NCBI GenBank assembly: GCA_903934195.1
Contig: CAIZMV010000028.1
Coordinates: 1 to 13,157 of the forward strand
Length of the DNA stretch: 13,157 nucleotides
Source of the DNA: an uncultured Acidimicrobiaceae bacterium
Lineage (GTDB): Bacteria; Actinomycetota; Acidimicrobiia; Acidimicrobiales; Ilumatobacteraceae
Reading direction: 5' to 3'
The position numbers and the translations under genes were made by a program. The notes below the pieces were generated by a model, which did no database searches, was not told the DNA's origin, and saw only the letters and a list, made by a program, of their open reading frames with translations. Below are positions 7,705 to 13,157 of the stretch, piece after piece. Every line of letters starts with the position of its first letter. The stretch's first letter is position 1.

Positions 7705-8858
7705 AGGCCTTCCCGCAAGGTTGGCAGATGCAGCAACTCGTCGCACACCATGGGGTCAGAATCTTCATGATTTATCAGTTCGGTGAGACCTAATCTGGCA
7801 GCTGCCCACACTGCATGAGCGCGTAACTCACTGCGGGAATGCGACAAGTATTTGCGAACGGCATCAACCACGTCTGGGTTCTTCGGGTCAGCGATATTGC
7901 CGAGAACAATGAGAAGGTTTCGCCGAATCCAGGTCATGTCACGTTTGTGCACATACCAACGCATACATGATTCGTTTAGTGTCTCGTCATCCATAGACAA
8001 CCAAGCCAACACTTCAATCATCGACTGAAGTTGCTCTGTTGACTCACTCAACTCTTGTCGTCGAACCTGCGGACATGCAGTTTGACAATCATCACACCCA
8101 TAGATGCGATCATGAAGAGCGACTCGAAATTCCCTGTCAAAAATTCCTGGCTTCTGCAGCAACCATGCCAAACACTTATTGGCATCAATGACGCCATCTT
8201 TCACAATGGCCCCCGTTGGGCACGCAGGAATACAGCGAGAACACGCACCACACCCGTCATCAATGGGTGTAGCGATTGGAAGAACTGCAGTTGTAATCAC
8301 ACACCCAATTACAAAGAAGCTTCCATGACCCGGCAGCAAGATATTTGCGTTCTTTCCGAACCAACCAAGACCTGCAAGCCATGCCGACTCGCGATCAACC
8401 ATTGCGTTGTCATCTGCAAAAACAACAGCACGATGACCGTCCTGTCGTAAACGCTCGGCGATGACAGATAGCGAATCTTTGAGGTGGCCATAATGATCAA
8501 GCCACGCATAACGAGCGACCCGTGCCAACGGAGACGATGCACCATCATCTGAATGATCGGTGATTGCGTACGAGCGAACACCAACAATGATTGATTGTGC
8601 TCCGTCGAGATGCTGGCGTGGAGTTGTTGAACGTTCAGGACGCAGGAACGTAAATTTCATGTCGTTGACAAGATCCTGATCGATGCGATCGTGAATCTGC
8701 TGACGCGCACGAAGCATCTGATCTGCCGGAGCTACCCCGAGTGAATGAAGACCAGCCGCCTGACCAATGGCGTGCAGTTGTGCCCAATACTCAGGTCCCT
8801 GAGGGGCATCTGGCGAGACGACTGCGGGATTACGGGAGGAAGGTTTAGCCAACGGCAC
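7701..8858 (-). CDS. queG: Epoxyqueuosine reductase
   Basis: 385 residues from the GTG at 8858. It performs the last step of queuosine synthesis, reducing epoxyqueuosine in the anticodon of certain tRNAs using cobalamin and two 4Fe-4S clusters. The N-terminal DUF1730-type domain holds ADDNAMVDRESAW (148-160), with Asp149/150 at the catalytic acid position, and AGLGWFGKNANILL. The clusters are bound by C-x2-C-x2-C-x3-CP (Cys203, 206, 209, 213) plus Cys229 and C-x2-C-x3-CP (Cys255, 258, 262). A HEAT-like repeat region (about 305-365) follows. The start is uncertain: no Shine-Dalgarno is visible, and a TTG at 8852 or the ATG at 8927 are alternatives. The last overlaps the upstream gene by 83 bases. 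Other queuosine genes are not in the window. Confidence 0.93.
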   Translation of the reverse strand: MPLAKPSSRNPAVVSPDAPQGPEYWAQLHAIGQAAGLHSLGVAPADQMLRARQQIHDRIDQDLVNDMKFTFLRPERSTTPRQHLDGAQSIIVGVRSYAITDHSDDGASSPLARVARYAWLDHYGHLKDSLSVIAERLRQDGHRAVVFADDNAMVDRESAWLAGLGWFGKNANILLPGHGSFFVIGCVITTAVLPIATPIDDGCGACSRCIPACPTGAIVKDGVIDANKCLAWLLQKPGIFDREFRVALHDRIYGCDDCQTACPQVRRQELSESTEQLQSMIEVLAWLSMDDETLNESCMRWYVHKRDMTWIRRNLLIVLGNIADPKNPDVVDAVRKYLSHSRSELRAHAVWAAARLGLTELINHEDSDPMVCDELLHLPTLREGL

Positions 8859-9081
8859 GGTGCCGAAGCGTAGGCACCAAACCGGCCTGAGCGAGCAACC
8901 TAATTTCCCGAAGTTCCTGAAGATCAAGAACTACAGCACCTTCAGAGGGTGCATCACACAGGAAACTCATGATGCAATCACCACAGGCATCGGTGTCTGC
9001 CATGACGCAGGTGTCACAAGAGATCATGAGAACTGGTTCGTACTGTGGGGCGTCTGAGAGGGTGAGAGGCGTGATGTCCAT
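8845..9081 (-). CDS. Small five-cysteine protein, putative metal-binding, unknown function
   Basis: 78 residues from the ATG at 9081-9079. The centre reads MISCDTCVMADTDACGDC followed by CIMSFLCD-type spacing, giving C-x2-C-x7-C-x2-C-x5-C (Cys22, 25, 33, 36, 42), suited to binding zinc or an iron-sulfur centre. It is followed by a hydrophobic strand (VVLDL) and a helix reading LREIRLLAQAGLVPTLRHR. I recall similar unnamed proteins in other actinobacteria. It sits 40 bases after trpD and its stop lies within the start region of queG, so it is probably co-transcribed with both. A role in metal or cluster handling for QueG is possible but not supported beyond position. Longer in-frame starts upstream run into trpD and are not used. 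Confidence 0.78.
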   Translation of the reverse strand: MDITPLTLSDAPQYEPVLMISCDTCVMADTDACGDCIMSFLCDAPSEGAVVLDLQELREIRLLAQAGLVPTLRHRAVG

Positions 9082-9121
9082 GTCATAAGAGTGACGAAGG
9101 GGTGTGACACGGTTCTGGTTT

Positions 9122-10186
9122 TTACACCTGCATGCGCTTGGCTTCAGCCGAACTAACGGTGACGACTTTGGCCAGCATGCTTGCTGCCGCACCAGAATCA
9201 ATGGTGGCGCGAGCCACGTCGATGCCATCAGCAACAGACTCGACATGCCGTGCGACAAACAGAGCACACCCAGCGTTAAAGGTAACGATGTCGCGAACTG
9301 CTCCCGTTTGACCACCAAACAAACCATTCATAATGGCCAAGTTCTCTGTGGCGTCTCCCCCGCGAATATCCGCAAGCGTTGAATGCGTGATTCCGAATTC
9401 AGCCGCATCAATTTCGAATCGGGAAATATTGCCATCGCGTAGTTCGTACACAATGTTCGGGCCGCTCACCGCAAGCTCATCAAGTCCGCCGTGGCCATGT
9501 ACCACCCATGCGCTGGTGACATTACGTGACGCCAACGCACCCACCATTGCCTCCATCATGTTTGGCATTGCAACGCCGACCAGCATGTTTGAAATCGGTG
9601 CGGGGTTCGCCATTGGCCCCAACAAGTTGAACACCGTCGGAATACCAATTTCGCGACGTGACGGGCCGGTGTAGCGAAACGCAGGATGAAAGTGGGCTGC
9701 CAAGCAAAACCCAAAGCCCGCAGCAGCGATTGACGCTTCTACGCCGTGCGGATCAAGTTCGATTGCGACTCCGGCAGCTTCCAGCAGATCAGCTGCACCA
9801 CACTTCGATGACGCCGCCCTATTGCCGTGCTTGCACACCGGCACTCCGGCAGCAGCAACAACTAGCGCCGACATAGTGGACACATTGACGGTGTTGCTCT
9901 TGTCTCCGCCTGTTCCGACAATGTCGATTGCACGTGATGCAAGTTCCGCACTGAGATGAACTTTCATGCCAGCAGAACGAACTGCATGCAACATTCCCTC
10001 AAGTTCTTGGACTGTTTCGCCCTTTGCTCGCATCGCAACGACAAAGGCAGTCATCTGAGATGGCGTTGCATCGCCGTTCAAGATTTGTGTAATGGCAGAT
10101 TCAGCTTGAGACGAATCAAGATCTCGTCGATCAAGAATGTGGGCCAGCAACGTAGGCCAGCCGATGAATTCGTGGGAATGCGCCAT
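9122..10186 (-). CDS. trpD: Anthranilate phosphoribosyltransferase
   Basis: 354 residues, normal for the family. It transfers phosphoribosyl from PRPP to anthranilate in tryptophan synthesis. The PRPP/magnesium loop is IVGTGGDKSNTVNVST (89-104). KHGNRAASSKCGAADLLEA (119-137) is the strongly conserved second motif, followed by FCLAAHFHPAFR (160-171), the anthranilate-site REIGIPTVFNLLGPMANP (178-195), and GLDEL with the metal-binding Asp236-Glu237. The ATG at 10186 is chosen because the N-terminal helical domain begins there; the upstream in-frame start at 10321 lies inside whiB. It begins 11 bases after the whiB stop. No other trp gene and no leader peptide with tryptophan codons are visible, so this trpD stands alone here. 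Confidence 0.95.
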   Translation of the reverse strand: MAHSHEFIGWPTLLAHILDRRDLDSSQAESAITQILNGDATPSQMTAFVVAMRAKGETVQELEGMLHAVRSAGMKVHLSAELASRAIDIVGTGGDKSNTVNVSTMSALVVAAAGVPVCKHGNRAASSKCGAADLLEAAGVAIELDPHGVEASIAAAGFGFCLAAHFHPAFRYTGPSRREIGIPTVFNLLGPMANPAPISNMLVGVAMPNMMEAMVGALASRNVTSAWVVHGHGGLDELAVSGPNIVYELRDGNISRFEIDAAEFGITHSTLADIRGGDATENLAIMNGLFGGQTGAVRDIVTFNAGCALFVARHVESVADGIDVARATIDSGAAASMLAKVVTVSSAEAKRMQV

Positions 10187-10197
10187 GCACCAAGTAT

Positions 10198-10437
10198 CTA
10201 CGCTGTGCGGCGTCTTTGACGAATGATTCTGCGACGCTCGCGCTCCGTTGCACCGCCCCAGACGCCATCTTTCTCGCGGACAGCGATGGCGTGCTCGAGA
10301 CACGATGCCCTGACCATGCAAATACTGCAGATCGATTTGGCTTCATCAGCTGCCGCATCAGAATCAGGAAAAAAGACTGCGGGGTCTAGGCCGTTACAGG
10401 CCCCTTGGTTCCGCCACGATAGATCTGCTCCGGACAT
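10198..10437 (-). CDS. WhiB-family iron-sulfur transcriptional regulator
   Basis: 79 residues with the complete WhiB (Wbl) signature: four cysteines at 14, 37, 40 and 46 in the spacing C...C-x2-C-x5-C that bind a 4Fe-4S cluster, the turn motif DGVWGG (57-62), and a basic C-terminus (ERERRRIIRQRRR) for DNA contact. Wbl proteins occur in Actinobacteria and their phages, bind the primary sigma factor and sense redox state, oxygen or nitric oxide. Which Wbl class this is cannot be told confidently. The start at 10437 has a good Shine-Dalgarno (GAGGGGGAT at 10442-10450). It is the first gene of the long minus-strand run and lies 11 bases ahead of trpD, an unusual partner for a regulator. Confidence 0.95.
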   Translation of the reverse strand: MSGADLSWRNQGACNGLDPAVFFPDSDAAADEAKSICSICMVRASCLEHAIAVREKDGVWGGATERERRRIIRQRRRTA

Positions 10438-10455
10438 CGATATCCCCCTCGACCA

Positions 10456-10477
10456 CGGGGAGAGTCCCCGCACGGGG
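10456..10477 (-). promoter_or_regulatory. Alternative hairpins in the whiB leader
   Basis: Two mutually exclusive inverted repeats share one C-rich arm. The first is a perfect 6-bp stem (cgggga/tccccg) with a 3-base loop at 10456-10470. The second pairs the ccccg at 10466-10470 with cgggg at 10473-10477. The repeats end shortly before the whiB Shine-Dalgarno. This could modulate translation or mark a DNA operator for a dimeric regulator. The repeats are visible; the role is speculative. Confidence 0.3.
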
Positions 10478-10478
10478 C

Positions 10479-10507
10479 AGTGTATGTGTCAGGCGTCACA
10501 CCTGCAA
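10479..10507 (-). promoter_or_regulatory. Candidate promoter for whiB and the downstream operon
   Basis: On the minus strand a -35-like TTGCAG (10502-10507) is followed after 17 bases by a -10-like TACACT (10479-10484). Transcription would start near 10472, giving a leader of about 35 bases ahead of the whiB ATG. The spacing is ideal but each hexamer matches the consensus only in part. It sits in the only sizeable gap (110 bases) between the DUF3501 gene and whiB, which supports it. Confidence 0.35.
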
Positions 10508-10527
10508 ATCTTGTCAAACAGGAGACC

Positions 10528-10541
10528 TCTCGGCTCCGAGA
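10528..10541 (-). terminator. Short palindrome after the DUF3501 gene, weak terminator candidate
   Basis: A perfect 6-bp inverted repeat (tctcgg/ccgaga) with a 2-base loop begins 7 bases after the DUF3501 stop. There is no T-run after it on the minus strand, so it is not a canonical intrinsic terminator. It could help end the rubrerythrin operon or serve as a binding site. Confidence 0.22.
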
Positions 10542-10547
10542 TATGGC

Positions 10548-11159
10548 TTAGGGACGAAGATCCGTCAGAAGCTCATCTCGAGTTTCATCAGAAAATGAGG
10601 CGACCTCGAGATAGTTCTGCAAATCGCACAACACCGAGACTGGCCCGAATGCGAACTGCTCGATCTGCTTTTCGGTGAAGTCAAACGTGAGGTAATGAAC
10701 CGCCGCTGTGACGTCTGGACGAGTGAGTCCCTCCGCATGCTGAGCATCGATTGACCCGCGAATTTTCGAGCCGTCAGACAATTGAATACAAATACTGTCT
10801 TCAAGGCCAGCCAATTTTGGCAACCACTCGCGAACTTGATCTTCAGAAGTCAGTTCAAGAAACAGAGTGGCGCATAGTTGGCCAGGCATCGGAATCATCG
10901 GGTTGTACACCTTCAGTTCCTCCATCACGCCTTCGTCTGTCACAAGCTTTTCAGCGCGAATCATTTCTTGAATCTGCAAACGCATCGTGTCGCGATTCTC
11001 GAACATGATTGTCAACATTTCTCCAATTGCAACGCGACGACGACGCTTTACTTCAATCACATGAGCACGAAAATCTGGGCGCTCGCGCTCGTAGGCGCGA
11101 AGGTCTGCGATGTCATCGAGGGTGAGCTTGCGTGATGGGGCGGGGGTATTTGTGTTCAC
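10548..11159 (-). CDS. DUF3501 family protein
   Basis: 203 residues. The N-terminus KLTLDDIADLRAYERERPDFRAHVIEVKRRRRVAIGEMLTIMFEN, quoted by position as residues 11-55, contains the RAHVIxxKxxRRVxxG pattern typical of DUF3501. This is followed by RLQIQEMIRAEKL (60-72), a conserved NPMIPMPGQLCATLFLEL region (86-103) and a beta-rich C-terminal half. There are only two cysteines and no signal peptide or membrane helix. The family has no known activity but is repeatedly found beside rubrerythrin and a heterodisulfide-reductase-like Fe-S protein, as here. The start is a GTG with AAAGAGAG upstream as a ribosome-binding site, 14 bases after the stop of the Fe-S oxidoreductase gene, so the two are surely co-transcribed. 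Confidence 0.9.
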   Translation of the reverse strand: MNTNTPAPSRKLTLDDIADLRAYERERPDFRAHVIEVKRRRRVAIGEMLTIMFENRDTMRLQIQEMIRAEKLVTDEGVMEELKVYNPMIPMPGQLCATLFLELTSEDQVREWLPKLAGLEDSICIQLSDGSKIRGSIDAQHAEGLTRPDVTAAVHYLTFDFTEKQIEQFAFGPVSVLCDLQNYLEVASFSDETRDELLTDLRP

Positions 11160-11173
11160 TTCTGTCTCTCTTT

Positions 11174-12487
11174 TTACTTTGATGGTTCTTCTGGTATGCC
11201 GTACGCACGTGCAACTACTTGCAATGGATGCTGGGCAATAATTCCTGTTTGTTCATTGATTGCTGTGTTTGCCAGATGGCAGTCACCTGCGACAATTTGA
11301 TTATTCGCTGCTTCCAATTTGTTGGCCAGCTTCTTAGCAATGGGCACCGAGAACTCTTCGTTGCCTGCCTTCAGTCCCCACATGCCGTCAATGCCAGAGC
11401 ACTGATCAATCAGTGTGATCTTTGCACCGGTCAACTTCATGATGTCGCGACTACGAAGTCCGATGTTCTGGGCACGAAGGTGACAAGGAATGTGGTACGA
11501 GATGCTCTCTGCAATCTCGCCAGTGAAGTTGGTATCAAGCTCTGTTCCCTCGGCTTTGTGCAGATTCATCAGATACTCAGACGAGTCGTACGTATGTGCC
11601 GCTACCAATTCAGCATCGGGCCCTCCGACGTAATCGACATAGTCCTTCTTTAGGATGTAACCACATGTTGGTTGCGGAACAACAATGTCTTTTCCACCAC
11701 GAATTGCAGCAGCCAAAGCTTTGACTTGTTTTGTAGCAACCTTGATGAAGCCATCCATATCGCCGCTGTGAAGATACGGTGCACCACAGCAACCGGCGCC
11801 GTCAACTAGTGAACATTCAACGCCATTGCGTTCAAATACTTTCACCAAGTCTTGGCCGATTCCTGGCTGCTGGTATTCCACCAAGCAAGTAGGAAACACT
11901 GCGACAGAACCTTGCTTCTTAGCCAACACCGGAGTGGTTCGCTTTTTGAACCAGGTACTGAAACGCTGTTTTGCGTAAGGAGGCAAAAGACGCACAGACG
12001 ATACGCCCGAAGTCTTTTCAACAATCTTTCGAACGAGTGAGCCAGGCTTTGCGCCTAACACAACATTCGTAATGGTTGGAATGGTGGTTGCCAACTTGCC
12101 AAGGGCGTCAGTGTGGCCCATGGCTTCAGTGGTGGCGCGTTTGCGAAGAGTGACTTGACCATTAGCCATGCGCATTGAGTCATGGCGCAACATGAGACGA
12201 GGAAAATCGAGGGCCCATTCGTGCAATTCAGGAATGTATGGGCAGTTGACGTAACACAGTTTGCATTGGAAGCATTCATCTGCAACTTGATCTTGTTGTG
12301 CAGGAGTCATTCGTCCAGCATCTTGATCATCGTGGGAATCGACATAATCAAACAACGTCGGGAAAGATGAGCAGAACTTAAAGCAGAGTCTGCAGCCATG
12401 GCAGATGTCGTACACGCGCGTGAGTTCTTCACGAACGTCTGCTTCATCGAGATAGAGAGGATGCTTTGGGTCGTACGTAATGGTCAT
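11174..12487 (-). CDS. GlpC/HdrD-like Fe-S oxidoreductase with two CCG domains
   Basis: 437 residues. Two ferredoxin-type 4Fe-4S motifs open the protein: C-x2-C-x2-C-x3-C at Cys29, 32, 35, 39 (ICHGCRLCFKFC) and at Cys72, 75, 78, 82 (CFQCKLCYVNCP). Two cysteine-rich domains follow: the first has Cys201, the canonical CCG at 233-235 and Cys275; the second has Cys335, CSG at 363-365 in place of CCG, and Cys403. The layout matches GlpC, LutA/GlcF and HdrD, which pass electrons through Fe-S centres. Annotation as the glycerol-3-phosphate dehydrogenase C subunit would be misleading, because no GlpA/GlpB is present and the partners are rubrerythrin and DUF3501. It has no membrane helix. The ATG at 12487 is chosen over a TTG at 12508. 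It probably donates electrons to the rubrerythrin (inference). Confidence 0.88.
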   Translation of the reverse strand: MTITYDPKHPLYLDEADVREELTRVYDICHGCRLCFKFCSSFPTLFDYVDSHDDQDAGRMTPAQQDQVADECFQCKLCYVNCPYIPELHEWALDFPRLMLRHDSMRMANGQVTLRKRATTEAMGHTDALGKLATTIPTITNVVLGAKPGSLVRKIVEKTSGVSSVRLLPPYAKQRFSTWFKKRTTPVLAKKQGSVAVFPTCLVEYQQPGIGQDLVKVFERNGVECSLVDGAGCCGAPYLHSGDMDGFIKVATKQVKALAAAIRGGKDIVVPQPTCGYILKKDYVDYVGGPDAELVAAHTYDSSEYLMNLHKAEGTELDTNFTGEIAESISYHIPCHLRAQNIGLRSRDIMKLTGAKITLIDQCSGIDGMWGLKAGNEEFSVPIAKKLANKLEAANNQIVAGDCHLANTAINEQTGIIAQHPLQVVARAYGIPEEPSK

Positions 12488-12525
12488 CTGGAAATCAATT
12501 CTCTTCAAGGGTTTTTCAAAGATGT

Positions 12526-12553
12526 GGTGGTTGCTGATTTCTCAGCAACCACC
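12526..12553 (-). promoter_or_regulatory. Perfect 12-bp hairpin with GAAA tetraloop between rubrerythrin and Fe-S oxidoreductase genes
   Basis: The arms ggtggttgctga and tcagcaaccacc pair perfectly over 12 bases around a 4-base loop that reads GAAA, a stable GNRA tetraloop, in the minus-strand RNA. It lies in the 104-base gap, 38 bases after the rubrerythrin stop. The sequence after the stem (acatctttgaaaaaccc) has only a poor U-tract, so it may be a leaky terminator or a stabilising 3' end that keeps rubrerythrin mRNA above the levels of the downstream genes. Confidence 0.7.
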
Positions 12554-12591
12554 CACTTCTTCGTTCATCGCGACAATGGGCCGCGGGAAAA

Positions 12592-13008
12592 TTAGAGGGC
12601 TGCGAGGCCTTCTGCGAAACGGCCGGCGTGGCTCTTCTCTGCGCGAGCAAGAGTTTCGAACCAGTCAGCGATTTCATCGAATCCTTCTTCGCGAGCTGTC
12701 TTTGCGAATCCTGGGTACATCTGTGTGTACTCATAGGTCTCGCCGGCAACTGATGCTTTGAAGTTTGCTTCGGTCTCGCCAATTGGCTCACCACTTGCTG
12801 GGTCGCCTACTTCTGCGATGTACTCAAGATGTCCGTGCGCATGGCCGGTTTCACCTTCAGCAACAGAGCGGAACAAAGCAGCAGCGTCTGGGTAACCCTC
12901 GATGTCTGCTTTCTGTGCGAACCAGATGTAACGACGATTTGCTTGGCTTTCGCCTGCAAATGCCTCCAACAGGTTTTCGTGTGTTTTAGTTCCCTTCAAG
13001 GCTGGCAT
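12592..13008 (-). CDS. Rubrerythrin-type diiron peroxidase without rubredoxin domain
   Basis: 138 residues forming only the four-helix ferritin-like domain. The diiron ligands can be placed by motif: Glu20 in FAGESQANRRY, Glu53 and His56 in EGETGHAHGH, Glu90/Glu93 in GETYEYTQMYPGF, and Glu124 and His127 in ARAEKSHAGRF. Rubrerythrins reduce hydrogen peroxide to water in the cytoplasm. Classical ones are about 190 residues, with a C-terminal rubredoxin that feeds electrons to the diiron site; that domain is absent, so an external donor is needed. The ATG at 13008 has a strong AAAGGAT site (13015-13021) with a 7-base spacing. It follows the Fur-family gene by 23 bases, pointing to peroxide-responsive control. 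Confidence 0.95.
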   Translation of the reverse strand: MPALKGTKTHENLLEAFAGESQANRRYIWFAQKADIEGYPDAAALFRSVAEGETGHAHGHLEYIAEVGDPASGEPIGETEANFKASVAGETYEYTQMYPGFAKTAREEGFDEIADWFETLARAEKSHAGRFAEGLAAL

Positions 13009-13014
13009 GAATGG

Positions 13015-13021
13015 ATCCTTT
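13015..13021 (-). promoter_or_regulatory. Ribosome-binding site of the rubrerythrin gene
   Basis: AAAGGAT on the minus strand, 7 bases ahead of the ATG at 13008. It is one of the clearest Shine-Dalgarno sequences in the window and fixes this start over the in-frame alternative at 13059, which lies inside the regulator gene. It suggests high translation of this gene. Confidence 0.7.
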
Positions 13022-13031
13022 CTATTTTTGG

Positions 13032-13157
13032 TTATTTTGTTGCGACTAGCGCAGAACACGCGCCGCAGTGTCCTCGATACACGATGTGGGCATCGCTAAC
13101 CGAGAAATCGTCGAGGCCGCGCAATACAGGCGCCTTTGATACATACACATCGTGGAC
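13032..13157 (-). CDS. Fur/PerR-family regulator, C-terminal part (cut by window edge)
   Basis: The minus strand from the window edge gives 41 residues and a TAA at 13034-13032. The visible part reads VHDVYVSKAPVLRGLDDFSV and then AHIVYRGHCGACSALVATK. The hydrophobic strands, the RGHCGAC sequence and the tail match the end of a Fur-family dimerisation domain, where a second C-x2-C pair binds structural zinc. The DNA-binding N-terminus and the metal-sensing histidines lie outside the window, so Fur, PerR and Zur cannot be separated by residues. Its position 23 bases ahead of a rubrerythrin gene favours a PerR-type peroxide sensor, as in many bacteria where perR and rbr are linked. The true start and any operator lie beyond 13157. 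Confidence 0.82.
   Translation of the reverse strand, partial: VHDVYVSKAPVLRGLDDFSVSDAHIVYRGHCGACSALVATK

Noticed and set aside
9082..9121. GTGTGACAC palindrome and nearby T-run between trpD and the five-cysteine gene as a terminator
   Set aside because: The stem is only about 4 bp, and the T-run is on the plus strand, the wrong strand for the minus-strand operon.
10187..10197. Tryptophan attenuator ahead of trpD
   Set aside because: The gap is only 11 bases, with no leader peptide, tryptophan codons or terminator hairpin.
10223..10678. 151-codon plus-strand open frame spanning whiB, the gap and the end of the DUF3501 gene
   Set aside because: It is antisense to two well-supported genes and has no protein-like composition or ribosome-binding site.
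11174..12487. GlpC subunit of glycerol-3-phosphate dehydrogenase, working with GlpK
   Set aside because: No GlpA or GlpB is in the window, glpK is on the other strand about 6 kb away, and the gene sits in a rubrerythrin operon.
1..13157. CRISPR arrays, tRNA or rRNA genes, insertion sequences, phage or defence islands
   Set aside because: No spaced repeats, cloverleaf sequences, transposase motifs or flanking inverted repeats were seen; genes cover nearly the whole window.

Overview
The window reads as actinobacterial chromosome. It carries a WhiB-type regulator, a DUF3040 membrane protein, a PimB-type GT4 mannosyltransferase and the actinobacterial form of a small HNH endonuclease. The moderate base composition, the very tight gene packing and the set of small conserved proteins would fit an Acidimicrobiia (Ilumatobacter-like) or other aquatic actinobacterium, but that finer placement is inference. 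Genes fill almost everything: no stretch above about 110 bases lacks a gene. I saw no tRNA, rRNA, CRISPR array, insertion sequence or phage gene.

Left block (1-2229, minus strand): dinB-type DNA polymerase IV, a DUF3040 membrane protein, a small conserved protein and an HNH endonuclease cut by the left edge. The last two are joined by a TAATG stop/start overlap. A short divergent promoter region (about 2230-2279) separates this block from a plus-strand trio (2280-4806): small two-helix membrane protein, inositol monophosphatase-family enzyme and glycerol kinase. Each junction in the trio is an ATGA overlap. The 3' end of glpK overlaps the next minus-strand gene by 17 bases in convergent orientation.

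Middle block (4790-10437, minus strand): whiB - trpD - small five-cysteine protein - queG - pimB-like mannosyltransferase - membrane protein - SRPBCC protein - ROK glucokinase. Most junctions are 4-base overlaps or gaps of a few bases, so this looks like one long operon. A candidate promoter and alternative hairpins lie ahead of whiB. The grouping of pimB, an SRPBCC protein, a ROK glucokinase and trpD resembles conserved neighbourhoods known from Mycobacterium and Streptomyces.

Right block (10548-13157, minus strand): C-terminus of a Fur/PerR-family regulator, a rubrerythrin without a rubredoxin domain, a large Fe-S oxidoreductase with two 4Fe-4S motifs and CCG domains, and a DUF3501 protein. 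A perfect 12-bp hairpin with a GAAA tetraloop lies between the rubrerythrin and the oxidoreductase. This operon is the best candidate for a poorly described system. I infer a peroxide-responsive detoxification unit in which the Fe-S protein, perhaps with DUF3501, supplies electrons to the rubrerythrin.
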